64,000 nucleotides of DNA from Pontibacter kalidii (GTDB lineage Bacteria; Bacteroidota; Bacteroidia; Cytophagales; Hymenobacteraceae). The first letter of the stretch is position 1, and each line of letters begins with the position of its first letter. Of the stretch, positions 44,369-52,975 are shown piece by piece. The stretch covers positions 124,001-188,000 of the forward strand of contig NZ_CP111079.1 in the NCBI RefSeq assembly GCF_026278245.1, given 5' to 3'. The notes below the pieces were generated by a model. That model had not been told where the DNA came from, made no database searches, and saw nothing but the letters and a program-made list of their open reading frames with translations. Made by a program: the position numbers and the translations under genes.

Positions 44369-44412
44369 GCTACATTCGGGTGGCAAGGCTAAGGCATTGC
44401 CACGAAAAAGTG

Positions 44413-44420
44413 TAAATTTG
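44413..44420 (+). promoter_or_regulatory. -7 box before ftsK
   Basis: TAAATTTG matches the -7 consensus 24 nt before the ftsK ATG. No clear -33 box is seen. Confidence 0.4.
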
Positions 44421-44443
44421 GGATTCTAACGATAGCTGAGGGT

Positions 44444-47044
44444 ATGGCCAAGAACACGTACAGAGACGACACGCTGCAAGCAGGACGGAAGAATGAGGTG
44501 CGCGGTAAGAATGAGCCGCGTGGGGCAAATGTGCCGAAGGGGCAGAAGCCGAGGAAGGAGAAGAAAAAATGGTCTTTCCGGATTCCAAGACCCCGGATTA
44601 ATCTAAGAATCGGGTTCCTGCACGACCGCCGCTTTAAGCTCTCGGCCGGCTTCACGTTCCTGCTTATCTCCTTTTTCCTGACCATTGCCTTTGTGTCTTA
44701 CCTCTTTACCGGCAACGCCGACCAAAGCGTGGTGGAAACCGTGAGCGGCACAGGCCTGAAGGAGTCGGGGCAGGAGGCAGAGAACTGGCTGGGTTTGGTG
44801 GGTGCCTGGATTTCGCACTTCTTCATCAATGACCTGGTGGGCATTGGTGCCTTCTTTCTTATACCTGTGCTGTTCTTTACGGGCTCCAAGATCGTGTTTA
44901 AGCGCGTAAGCGTGTCGCTAAGCTATGTGCTGGGCTTGTGTAGCTTCAGCATGCTGTGGCTGAGTCTGATGATGGGCTACATCGTCTTCTCTTTGGGTAC
45001 GATCGGGCAGTACGGCTTCTTGGGAGGCGCCGTGGGCATTGAGGCGGCCATCTGGCTCAACAGCCTGATTGGCTGGGGTTCGTGGTTGCTGCTGGGCTTC
45101 CTGCTGCTGGTATTTGTGGTGAGTTTCTTTAACGTTACAAGTATAAACTGGGGCAGCGCTAAACCTGCCCTGGCTACGGAAGGCGCTGGCGCACAGAAGA
45201 ACTACGCCGAAAGCCTGGGCGATGTGCTGGGCGCTAAAACAAATAACATCAACCACAACACTGACCCTACCGCCTCTCTGGAGTATGAAGAAGAGGAGGA
45301 CGAAGCACCCTTCGACGAGGACGACGAGGAAATAAACCGTGCGCTGGAGATGGAGCTGCACGCACTGGAGCAACAGAAAAAGCCGGAACCGCCTGCCAAG
45401 AATGATTCGCCATCACTGGAACTGGACATAGATCTTCCCGAAGACCTGGAGCTGGAGGATGAACTGGAAGAAGAGCCAGAGATGGCCCTGCAGATTGAGG
45501 AGACACCGGAGGAGGAAACTCTCGTCGGTGATATGGAGAACTATGACCCCACGCTGGACCTGGCCCGGTACCAGTACCCGAACATCGAGCTGCTGAACGA
45601 CTACGGTACCAATAAGATACAGGTAACCAAGGAAGAGCTGGAGGAGAATAAAGACAAGATCGTGGCCACGTTGGGCCATTATAACATCGGCATCGCCAGC
45701 ATTAAAGCCACCATCGGCCCTACAGTTACCCTATACGAGATCGTGCCGGATGCCGGGGTACGTATCTCCAAGATCAAGAACCTGGAGGATGACATTGCCC
45801 TGAGCTTAGCGGCCCTGGGTATCCGTATCATTGCGCCGATCCCGGGCAAGGGTACCATCGGTATCGAGGTGCCGAACACGAAGAAAGAGATGGTTTCCAT
45901 CCGCTCCATACTTTCCACGGAGAAGTTCATGAAGAGCGATATGGACCTGCCGATCGCTTTTGGCAAGACCATCACCAACGAAGTTTTCATTACCGATTTG
46001 GCTAAGATGCCTCACTTGCTCATGGCGGGTGCCACGGGACAGGGTAAGTCCGTAGGCCTGAACACCATCCTGACCTCGCTGCTTTACAAGCGCCACCCAT
46101 CGCAGCTTAAGTTCGTGCTGGTCGATCCGAAGAAGGTGGAACTCTCGCTGTTCAACAAGATAGAGCGCCACTTCCTGGCCAAGCTGCCCGATACCGACGA
46201 GGCCATCATCACCGACACGAAAAAGGTGGTGAACACGCTCAACTCGCTGTGTATGGAAATGGATATGCGCTACGACCTGCTGAAGGATGCCGGCTGCCGT
46301 AACCTGAAAGAGTATAACCGCAAGTTTGTGGAGCGCAAGCTGAACCCGCAGAAGGGTCACCGTTTTATGCCCTACATTGTGCTGGTGATAGACGAGCTGG
46401 CCGACCTGATGATGACGGCCGGTAAAGAGGTGGAAACGCCGATTGCCCGCCTTGCGCAGCTGGCCCGTGCCATCGGTATACACCTGGTGGTGGCCACACA
46501 GCGTCCGTCGGTGAACGTGATCACGGGTATCATCAAAGCCAACTTCCCGGCGCGTATCTCTTTTAAAGTAACCTCCAAGATCGACTCCCGCACCATTCTT
46601 GATGCCGGTGGTGCTGATCAGTTGATCGGCCAGGGGGATATGCTCTTCTCCATCGGCTCAGATATGATCCGTATCCAGTGTGCTTTTGTGGATACGCCGG
46701 AAGTGGACAGAATCTGCGACCACATTGGGGAGCAGCAGGGCTACAGCGATGCGTACTTGCTGCCAGAGTTTGTGGGCGACGAGGGCGGAAACGATAAAGC
46801 CGATTTTGATCCGAGTAACCGCGATCCTTTGTTTGAGGAAGCCGCCCGCGTAATTGTGCAGCATCAGCAGGGAAGCACCTCGCTGCTGCAACGCCGCCTG
46901 AAGCTGGGCTACAACCGCGCCGGTCGCCTGATTGACCAACTGGAAAGTGCCGGAATAGTAGGTCCGTTTGAGGGGAGCAAGGCCCGCGAAGTTTTAATTA
47001 CCGATGAGTACAGTTTGGAACAGTTATTGAATACGCTTGGGTAG
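44444..47044 (+). CDS. ftsK: DNA translocase FtsK
   Basis: FtsK anchors at the septum and pumps DNA so that XerCD can act at dif. The 866-aa protein has a basic N-terminal leader, four membrane segments (about 65-230), an acidic linker (290-360), then the motor domain with Walker A GATGQGKS at 529-536 and Walker B VLVIDELADLMM. A C-terminal winged-helix gamma domain reads LKLGYNRAGRLIDQLESAGI. The linker is much shorter than in E. coli. It is followed 27 bp later by lolA, a common pair in the phylum. Confidence 0.97.
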   Translation: MAKNTYRDDTLQAGRKNEVRGKNEPRGANVPKGQKPRKEKKKWSFRIPRPRINLRIGFLHDRRFKLSAGFTFLLISFFLTIAFVSYLFTGNADQSVVETVSGTGLKESGQEAENWLGLVGAWISHFFINDLVGIGAFFLIPVLFFTGSKIVFKRVSVSLSYVLGLCSFSMLWLSLMMGYIVFSLGTIGQYGFLGGAVGIEAAIWLNSLIGWGSWLLLGFLLLVFVVSFFNVTSINWGSAKPALATEGAGAQKNYAESLGDVLGAKTNNINHNTDPTASLEYEEEEDEAPFDEDDEEINRALEMELHALEQQKKPEPPAKNDSPSLELDIDLPEDLELEDELEEEPEMALQIEETPEEETLVGDMENYDPTLDLARYQYPNIELLNDYGTNKIQVTKEELEENKDKIVATLGHYNIGIASIKATIGPTVTLYEIVPDAGVRISKIKNLEDDIALSLAALGIRIIAPIPGKGTIGIEVPNTKKEMVSIRSILSTEKFMKSDMDLPIAFGKTITNEVFITDLAKMPHLLMAGATGQGKSVGLNTILTSLLYKRHPSQLKFVLVDPKKVELSLFNKIERHFLAKLPDTDEAIITDTKKVVNTLNSLCMEMDMRYDLLKDAGCRNLKEYNRKFVERKLNPQKGHRFMPYIVLVIDELADLMMTAGKEVETPIARLAQLARAIGIHLVVATQRPSVNVITGIIKANFPARISFKVTSKIDSRTILDAGGADQLIGQGDMLFSIGSDMIRIQCAFVDTPEVDRICDHIGEQQGYSDAYLLPEFVGDEGGNDKADFDPSNRDPLFEEAARVIVQHQQGSTSLLQRRLKLGYNRAGRLIDQLESAGIVGPFEGSKAREVLITDEYSLEQLLNTLG

Positions 47045-47071
47045 AAACCTAAAAAGTACTTTACACACGAC

Positions 47072-47716
47072 ATGAAAAAATTACTCTCTTTACTGCTGGT
47101 TGCACTGATGTTCGTATCGGTGGCCCAGGCACAGCAAGACCCTGAGGCGACCAAGATACTTAACGCCATGAGCCAGAAGTACCGCTCTATGAAAGCCTTC
47201 AAAGCTGATTTTGCCCAGACACTGGAAAACCCATCGGCCAAGGTGAAGGAAACCATGAACGGCAGCATTACCGTGAGCGGCGAAAAGTATAGACTGGGAG
47301 TGAGCGGGCAGGAGATCATCAGCGATGGCAAGACCCTGTATACTTTCCTGAAGGATGCCAACGAGGTAACCATTACTGAGTCAGACGAAGAGGCAGAGGC
47401 CATGGCCCCAAGTAAGATCTTCGACATGTATAAGAAAGGCTACAAGTATGCCTATGCGGGCACCGAGACGGTGGGAGGCGTGAAGCATGATGTGGTGGAG
47501 CTTGCGCCGGAAGACCGCAAAAACCCGATCTATAAAGTGCGCCTGTACATTAGCCAGAAAGACAAGACTTTGAAGAGCTGGCAGATGTTCCGTAATAATG
47601 GCAACCGCTATACGTACACCATCAGCAACTTTGAGGCAAACCCAGCGCTTGCCACCGATGCCTTCACTTTTAACAAGGCCAAGTATAAAGGCGTAAGCGT
47701 GGTAGATTTAAGATAA
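47072..47716 (+). CDS. lolA: LolA-like outer-membrane lipoprotein carrier
   Basis: LolA shuttles lipoproteins across the periplasm. The 214-aa protein has a clear signal peptide (MKKLLSLLLVALMFVSVAQA, cut before QQD). The mature part shows MKAFKADFAQTLENPSAKVK, GSITVSGEKYRLGVSGQEII and a beta-rich open-barrel pattern. The sequence is divergent from the E. coli protein, so LolA-like is the safer name. A terminator follows. Confidence 0.85.
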   Translation: MKKLLSLLLVALMFVSVAQAQQDPEATKILNAMSQKYRSMKAFKADFAQTLENPSAKVKETMNGSITVSGEKYRLGVSGQEIISDGKTLYTFLKDANEVTITESDEEAEAMAPSKIFDMYKKGYKYAYAGTETVGGVKHDVVELAPEDRKNPIYKVRLYISQKDKTLKSWQMFRNNGNRYTYTISNFEANPALATDAFTFNKAKYKGVSVVDLR

Positions 47717-47737
47717 AGCCAACCGATTTATAATACT

Positions 47738-47770
47738 AAAAAGGCTGCTCCTGATTGGGGTAGCCTTTTT
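47738..47770 (+). terminator. Terminator after lolA
   Basis: AAAAAGGCTGCTCC pairs with GGGGTAGCCTTTTT (two G-T pairs) around a 5-nt loop. TTTTTATACTTT follows, so the AAGTATA word sits at the end of the T-tract. Confidence 0.8.
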
Positions 47771-47919
47771 GCTTTTTATACTTTGGGGCCGTTGTTTGGT
47801 GCAACGCAAACATTCCTGCCGCGAGTTTTCAACTTGTGGTTTGCCATAGAGCAAGCTTTCAGCTTGCGTTGATGGCTTGATTTATACTTTCACGAACCGT
47901 ACACTTAGCGCAACATCAG

Positions 47920-48438
47920 TTAATAAACCGCATAATTCAGTCGGAGGTTGAAATTTACCACCTCATCCTCCTCCACACGCACCGGGTTTAAGCCGCCCTG
48001 TCCGTCAAGGCCATTGGCATACAGTTTCCCGTTTTCCTGGATAAACACAGAGTAGGTGCCCGTAGCCAGCCTGGCCTGGTAAAAACCATCGGCATCGCAC
48101 TCCACGGTTAAAACAGGTTTGGCGGCTATGATATAGTAGACAAAGTCATGTTGCCTAGCCTCTTGCATGGTGGTGTAAGGGTAGATAACAACCTTTCGCC
48201 TGACCGGATACTCTTTGCAGGTGCTGTTCGGCCCGATGATGGGCATGCAATTACCTTCTATCAGCGTGAGCGTGCCGGTAATGCCCTGGGAAATGGTAAC
48301 TTTCTTCTTGTTCTGCTGCATCAGCTCCGCTGTGTTGTTTATCCAGCGGTTCGGAGTTGCCTCGCTGTCGGCTTTGCTGCACCCGCCAAAGAGAAGTGCC
48401 GAAAAGGCAAGGGTAAGCAAGGAGGAGGCTACTTTCAT
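47920..48438 (-). CDS. Lipoprotein with carboxypeptidase-regulatory-like fold
   Basis: A 172-aa protein whose signal peptide ends in SALLFGGC, giving a lipobox Cys at about residue 20. The C-terminal part (VECDADGFYQARLATGTYSV, then FIQENGKLYANGLDG) has the pattern of a carboxypeptidase-regulatory-like beta-sandwich. Two internal Cys pairs are possible (NCMPIIGPNSTCKEY). A surface or periplasmic location is likely; function unknown. It converges on lolA and diverges from pyrF. Confidence 0.7.
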   Translation of the reverse strand: MKVASSLLTLAFSALLFGGCSKADSEATPNRWINNTAELMQQNKKKVTISQGITGTLTLIEGNCMPIIGPNSTCKEYPVRRKVVIYPYTTMQEARQHDFVYYIIAAKPVLTVECDADGFYQARLATGTYSVFIQENGKLYANGLDGQGGLNPVRVEEDEVVNFNLRLNYAVY

Positions 48439-48508
48439 GTCTTTTACTTTAATCTATAGACCCTTTAACATAAAGATAGGTTGCAAATACAGGAAAGGAA
48501 CCGGAAAG

Positions 48509-48539
48509 TTTCGGCCTCTGAAGCAAATTCATACTTTTG
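48509..48539 (+). promoter_or_regulatory. Promoter of pyrF, overlapping a motif copy
   Basis: TTTC (48509-48512) and TACTTTTG (48532-48539) are 19 nt apart, one base from full consensus. The -7 box overlaps the word ATACTT. The start codon is 25 nt downstream. Confidence 0.6.
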
Positions 48540-48564
48540 TAAAAACCAACCACGCCTGTAAACC

Positions 48565-49392
48565 ATGACTAGAGAGCAGCTTTTCGAGCAGATTCTGACC
48601 AAGAAATCATACTTGTGTATCGGCCTCGATACCGATCCGCTGAAACTCCCGCAGCACCTGCTGGACCAGGAGGACCCGGTGTTTGAATTTAACCGCCAGA
48701 TCATAGAGGCTACCGCCGACCTTTGTGTGGCTTACAAGCCTAACATTGCTTTTTATGAGGCACAGGGGCCGCAGGGCTGGGTAAGTCTGCAAAAAACATT
48801 GCAGGTAATTCCGCAGGATATTTTCACAATTGCCGATGCCAAGCGCGGTGATATTGGCAACACCTCGGAGCTTTATGCCAGGGCCTTTTTCGAGAACATG
48901 GATTTTGACTCCATTACGGTGGCCCCCTACATGGGAGCGGACTCCGTGAAGCCTTTCCTGACGCAGGCCGGCAAGTGGGTGATTCTGCTGGCCCTGACCT
49001 CCAACGCCGGCAGCCAGGATTTTCAGATGCTGCGCCTGGAGGACGGAAACGAAGAATACCTGTTTGAGCAGGTGCTCAGAACCAGCCAGGAGTGGGGCAA
49101 TCCTGACCAGTTGATGTACGTGGTAGGCGCCACGCAGGCCGAGTACGTGCAGCGCGTGCGCCAGGTAGCCCCCGACAATTTCCTGCTGGTGCCGGGTGTG
49201 GGCGCGCAGGGCGGCAACCTGGAAGAGATATCGCGCCTCGGCATGAACCGCCAGTGCGGCCTTTTGGTAAACTCCTCCCGCGCCATTATCTACGCCTCCT
49301 CCGGCTACGATTTTGCTGAAAGAGCGAGAGAAGCCGCTTTTGCCGTGCAGCGCGAAATGGAGGTGCTACTGGAAGAGTTGGTAGTGGGGTAG
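48565..49392 (+). CDS. pyrF: Orotidine 5'-phosphate decarboxylase
   Basis: PyrF decarboxylates OMP to UMP. The 275-aa length marks the longer (type 2) group found in Bacteroidota and mycobacteria. The catalytic Asp-Lys motif [14 protein letters not shown] has Asp91 and Lys93; [12 protein letters not shown] and [14 protein letters not shown] are further signatures. It is a single gene just before the MITE. Confidence 0.96.
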   Translation: MTREQLFEQILTKKSYLCIGLDTDPLKLPQHLLDQEDPVFEFNRQIIEATADLCVAYKPNIAFYEAQGPQGWVSLQKTLQVIPQDIFTIADAKRGDIGNTSELYARAFFENMDFDSITVAPYMGADSVKPFLTQAGKWVILLALTSNAGSQDFQMLRLEDGNEEYLFEQVLRTSQEWGNPDQLMYVVGATQAEYVQRVRQVAPDNFLLVPGVGAQGGNLEEISRLGMNRQCGLLVNSSRAIIYASSGYDFAERAREAAFAVQREMEVLLEELVVG

Positions 49393-49415
49393 CGATTAAG
49401 GTGCAAAAGATATGT

Positions 49416-49553
49416 CTAGAAGCTATCTCAAAAATAAAAAGTACAATAAGTGCGATCAACTGTACTCCTACAGTACGTGCCTTTAGAGCTACTTTTCATG
49501 GTGATCTCAAAGCAGAATTAGCTAACCTGAGGTATTTTTGAGATAGCTTCTAG
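49416..49553. mobile_element. 138-bp MITE-like element
   Basis: Perfect 21-bp terminal inverted repeats occur at 49416-49436 (CTAGAAGCTATCTCAAAAAT plus A) and 49533-49553. The outermost CTAG on each side may instead be a 4-bp target duplication, which would leave 17-bp repeats starting AAGCTATCTCAAAAATA. The interior of about 96 bp has no coding capacity. CTAG duplications fit IS5-type transposases, which would have to act from elsewhere. It lies 23 bp after pyrF and borders an AT-rich block. Confidence 0.8.
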
Positions 49554-49638
49554 TATATTCGTTAGTCCGGTTCCGTATAGCCGCCGGATTTGGGGGATAA
49601 CCGGAGGAGTTCCTTATATACTATAGTTGGGTGTAACT

Positions 49639-49992
49639 ATGAATTATAAAAAGAGCAGAATGGAAATTGTAAACAGCAGAGACTTTGTGACAGCAGCTGT
49701 AATAGCTTTTCTGTACGTTCTTTTAGGAACATATGAACTGGTAGGTGATGTGCATATTTCATCTTTTATACGAAGTATAGAAATATTTAACAGAATTCAC
49801 CTTGACATGTTTACGATTTTTCCCGCTCATGTTTTTGGCTCATTTTTCTGGTGGACATTAGGGGGAGGTAAAAGTGACGCAATTGCTTATGCTTGGCTAG
49901 GCCAGTTCTTAGGTCTCCTGTTCTTTTTTATCTTGTTTTTGCTGTTAGTAATGCTTTATAAAGCAATAAGGAAGAAGCTAATTCAGCTGTGA
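49639..49992 (+). CDS. Small membrane protein of unknown function (117 aa)
   Basis: A protein with three hydrophobic segments: TAAVIAFLYVLLGTYELVG, MFTIFPAHVFGSFFWWT and LGQFLGLLFFFILFLLLVML. The frame opens at a TTG (49627), but the ATG at 49639 fits better. The gene is AT-rich compared with the surrounding housekeeping genes. No family is recognised. It is the first of three unknown genes after the MITE, which suggests a horizontally acquired block. Confidence 0.6.
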   Translation: MNYKKSRMEIVNSRDFVTAAVIAFLYVLLGTYELVGDVHISSFIRSIEIFNRIHLDMFTIFPAHVFGSFFWWTLGGGKSDAIAYAWLGQFLGLLFFFILFLLLVMLYKAIRKKLIQL

Positions 49993-50126
49993 TGACCATT
50001 GACTCTGCTTGATTTTATAAGGTATTTATAGGTGTAAAGAAAAATAGTTTCACCCAACAATGTTCATACTTAACCCTTGCTGACGCTGCGGGCATAGTAT
50101 GTACGAGCCGTTGCCATTAATTAGTG

Positions 50127-50876
50127 ATGACTGAAGAAACCAAAAAAGCTGTTCAAAATCTTTATACTGCCTTTAGCAACTATAGGCTGAACTCCAATAT
50201 GGAAGCCAGCCCTATGTATGATGAAAAAGAAGTAGCGAAATGGAATCAAATAATTTCTTCTAAACCACTGGCAGAACTCACAGGAGAAGAGTTGCATTTC
50301 TTTGTTTTCAAAGTCTGCTATACTTGGGGTGATGTAAATGATTACAAGCATTTCCTGCCAAGGGTTTTTGAGTTGATTGCACAGTACAAGGAGGGTGAGA
50401 TAGAGGCATGGATAGCAATAGAGAAGTTAAGCTACTGCAACTGGGAAGACTGGAAAAAGCCCGAGTACGAAGCTATACTGAATTACCTCAACTCACTCTG
50501 GGTGCAACTGATTAATGAAGAAGAAGTAGACGCTTTATGGAATTTTGAGGAGCTGTTCACATCCATTGCAAAGGTACACCCCGCTTTCAATTATATGCTG
50601 AAGGAATGGGAAGAGAGCAAAAGTGTTGCATCAACGCTGCGATTCTGTGAGTTTATAGGAGGAACCGCTACTGAGCTGACAAGGAGAGGTCAAGTGAAGC
50701 AGCTGAAAGATGAGCCAGAGTTATCAGATGAGTTTGTACGTTGGGCTAAAGGCCCTATGCAGCAAAAGCTCGAGATGGCGTTCAACTCAACAGAAAATGA
50801 AGAAACACTTGAAAAGATAGTCCAAGTACTTGAGACCTTAAGCAATACAAAAATTACTTCTGGCAACAAGGTATAA
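50127..50876 (+). CDS. Cytosolic protein of unknown function (249 aa)
   Basis: I do not recognise this protein. It is acidic and largely alpha-helical, with aromatic-rich segments (SYCNWEDWKKPEYEAILNYL) and no signal peptide. The composition recalls polymorphic-toxin immunity proteins, but no toxin gene is nearby and this is only an impression. A GTG directly precedes the ATG at 50127. The gene is AT-rich. It ends in AAGGTATAA, a one-base variant of the AAGTATAA word. Confidence 0.6.
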   Translation: MTEETKKAVQNLYTAFSNYRLNSNMEASPMYDEKEVAKWNQIISSKPLAELTGEELHFFVFKVCYTWGDVNDYKHFLPRVFELIAQYKEGEIEAWIAIEKLSYCNWEDWKKPEYEAILNYLNSLWVQLINEEEVDALWNFEELFTSIAKVHPAFNYMLKEWEESKSVASTLRFCEFIGGTATELTRRGQVKQLKDEPELSDEFVRWAKGPMQQKLEMAFNSTENEETLEKIVQVLETLSNTKITSGNKV

Positions 50877-50937
50877 AACCATACTTCGGCTACGCCTCGT
50901 TCGCTTTTTATACAAACCGTTGGCCGATAATGTAATC

Positions 50938-51456
50938 ATGAAACAATTCTTAATTATTGTTCTCTTCTTGATTTCAACTGTTTCGATTGCACATGCAGTT
51001 GAAGGAAACCTTGAAGTCATCATAAACCCAGCATATAAGGGCAGCATTACCATATATGATAAGCCAAATGGAAGAATAGTAGCTTCGGTTAAGCATGACT
51101 TCGAAGAAGAAGACTATTTGACTTTTAGTGTATCAAATCAAACCGCTGATTTCTTTTACGGCACTTTAGAATATTCTATATCTGGAAAGAAATTTAAGGG
51201 ATGGGTCAAAAAAGGTAAACACATCGGGACGTACGCAAGAAATTATGAACCAAGAAAGCCTATAAAGCTAATGTCGGGAGCAAGTGTAAATTCAAAGGTT
51301 AGTACAACAGTTCCAGAACAGCCTAATCTGTTTTATCAGGTTACTGCTTTCGATAAAAAATGGGCTTATGTTAATGTGCTTTACAAGGGGCAAGTTAAGC
51401 AGGGTTGGCTATCTCCTGAAATGCAATGCTCTAACCCATATACTACATGTAATTAA
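50938..51456 (+). CDS. Secreted SH3-like protein of unknown function
   Basis: The ATG at 50938 gives a 172-aa protein with a signal peptide (MKQFLIIVLFLISTVSIAHA). Two beta-rich units follow: SITIYDKPNGRIVASVKHDF and, near the C terminus, KLMSGASVNSKVSTTVPEQP with KKWAYVNVLYKGQVKQGWLS, which fits a bacterial SH3 pattern of cell-wall or peptide binding. Two late Cys (QCSNPYTTC) may form a disulphide. The gene is AT-rich and closes the unknown block. Confidence 0.65.
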   Translation: MKQFLIIVLFLISTVSIAHAVEGNLEVIINPAYKGSITIYDKPNGRIVASVKHDFEEEDYLTFSVSNQTADFFYGTLEYSISGKKFKGWVKKGKHIGTYARNYEPRKPIKLMSGASVNSKVSTTVPEQPNLFYQVTAFDKKWAYVNVLYKGQVKQGWLSPEMQCSNPYTTCN

Positions 51457-51571
51457 AAGAAAGAAATTAGCAGCTAACACGAATAGGCACCATTTTCGGC
51501 TGATGCCTCACACGTTGCCTGTCCTAATCGTTTTAACAAGCAGATCAAAAATATTAAAATAGAATACTACC

Positions 51572-51913
51572 ATGTCAGAAGAAATGAAACAATGCCCGAA
51601 ATGCAACTCACCTTATGGCTATGCGATGGGCGAAGAAACCTACGCTTGCCCGGAGTGTGGCAATGAGTGGAACCCAAGTGAAGTGGAAGAAGAAGCAGGG
51701 TTGAAGGTAGTAGATGCGAACGGAAACATACTGCAGGATGGCGATACGGTTGTCGTGATCAAGGATTTGCCGGTAAAAGGCGCTCCAAAGCCTGTAAAGG
51801 CTGGCACAAAAGTAAAGAACATACGACTGACAGAGGGAGACCATAACATCGACTGCAAGATCGATGGCTTTGGCTCCATGGGGCTTAAATCTGAATTCGT
51901 GAAAAAGGCATAG
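51572..51913 (+). CDS. yjdM: Zinc-ribbon protein YjdM (PhnA-like)
   Basis: A 113-aa protein with a zinc ribbon (Cys8, Cys11, Cys26 and Cys29 in [20 protein letters not shown]) and a C-terminal KOW-like beta domain ([34 protein letters not shown]). The family was named PhnA for a phosphonate locus, but a catalytic role there is doubtful. It is followed 32 bp later by a PhnB-like gene, a pairing that fits the historical phn naming. Confidence 0.9.
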   Translation: MSEEMKQCPKCNSPYGYAMGEETYACPECGNEWNPSEVEEEAGLKVVDANGNILQDGDTVVVIKDLPVKGAPKPVKAGTKVKNIRLTEGDHNIDCKIDGFGSMGLKSEFVKKA

Positions 51914-51945
51914 TAAGCCCGCTCCATTAAAAAGCCCATAGCTCT

Positions 51946-52356
51946 ATGCAAAAAACAACTACTTACCTGCTGTTCGTTGGCGAGCAAAGCGGGAAAGCCG
52001 AGGAAGCCATTAACCTGTATACTTCGCTTTTCACAGAGTCTGAGGTAAAGCATGTGGAATACTTTAAAGCGGGTGAGCCCGCAGGCGAGGAGGGCACCGT
52101 GAAACAGGCCATCTTTACACTGGCAGGGCAGGAGTATAGGGCCATGGATGGAGGAGCAGGGCACCAGTTCAGCTTTACGCCGGCTGTGTCTATTTTTGTT
52201 ACCTGCGAGAGCGAGGAGGAGATCGACATGCTTTACCAGAGGCTGTTGGAGGGTGGAAGCGCCCTGATGCCACTTGGAGATTACGGCTTCAGCAGAAAGT
52301 TTGGCTGGCTAAACGACAGGTATGGCGTGTCCTGGCAGCTAAACCTGGAAGTATAA
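51946..52356 (+). CDS. PhnB-like VOC family protein
   Basis: A 136-aa glyoxalase-fold protein of the PhnB/3-demethylubiquinone methyltransferase-like group. It has YLLFVGEQSGKAEEAINLYT, the AGQEYRAMDGGAGHQFSFTP loop and the C-terminal FGWLNDRYGVSWQLNLEV. The function is unproven in the family. It ends in GAAGTATAA, so its stop is part of the AAGTATAA word. It is probably cotranscribed with yjdM. Confidence 0.85.
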   Translation: MQKTTTYLLFVGEQSGKAEEAINLYTSLFTESEVKHVEYFKAGEPAGEEGTVKQAIFTLAGQEYRAMDGGAGHQFSFTPAVSIFVTCESEEEIDMLYQRLLEGGSALMPLGDYGFSRKFGWLNDRYGVSWQLNLEV

Positions 52357-52400
52357 ATGAATGAATTAGTTGGCAGCGCCTAAACGACAAGAAATACAGC

Positions 52401-52868
52401 ATGACTAAAAACGATATACTACGCCGCATCCGCTATACCTTCGATTATGGCGATGCGAAAATGATGGAGCTGTTTGGCTCGGGCGGGAAGCAGGTAACTC
52501 GCGCCGAGGTAAGCGATTGGCTGAAGAAAGAAGACGACCCGGAGTACAAGGAGATGGAAGATGAACAGTTGGCGGCTTTCCTCAATGGCTTTATCAACGA
52601 GAAGCGCGGCAAAAAGGAAGGGCCGCAACCCGAGCCGGAGCAGCGCCTGAACAACAACGTTATCCTGCGCAAGCTAAAGATCGCCCTTAACCTGAAGGAC
52701 GAAGACATGCTGGATATCCTGTTGCTGGCAGATTTCAGGCTGAGCAAGCATGAATTGAGTGCCTTTTTCCGCAATCCCAGCCAGAGTCAGTACCGCCCGC
52801 TGAAGGACCAGATCCTGCGCAACTTCCTGCACGGCATGCAAATCAGGTACCGGGGCCAAGGAAACTAA
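52401..52868 (+). CDS. DUF1456 family protein (YehS-like)
   Basis: A 155-aa protein made of two similar halves of about 68 residues, each starting N-x-[IV]-L-R (NDILRRIRYTFDYGDAKMME and NNVILRKLKIALNLKDEDML) and ending in AAFLNGF or LRNFLHGMQ. This duplication is the DUF1456 hallmark. The function is unknown. It lies 44 bp after the PhnB-like gene and is followed by a terminator. Confidence 0.85.
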   Translation: MTKNDILRRIRYTFDYGDAKMMELFGSGGKQVTRAEVSDWLKKEDDPEYKEMEDEQLAAFLNGFINEKRGKKEGPQPEPEQRLNNNVILRKLKIALNLKDEDMLDILLLADFRLSKHELSAFFRNPSQSQYRPLKDQILRNFLHGMQIRYRGQGN

Positions 52869-52888
52869 AGACTGCCCTGCACCCGTAT

Positions 52889-52925
52889 TAACGCCTGTTC
52901 CCAAAGTGGGGCAGGCGTTATTGTT
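52889..52925 (+). terminator. Terminator after the DUF1456 gene
   Basis: TAACGCCTG pairs with CAGGCGTTA, with an inner CCC/GGG pairing, followed by TTGTTT. A TTTTATACTTT lies 12 nt further on. Confidence 0.8.
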
Positions 52926-52975
52926 TAGCTTGATTTTATACTTTACCTTCCGCATCTTGAAGTGTAAACCCGACC

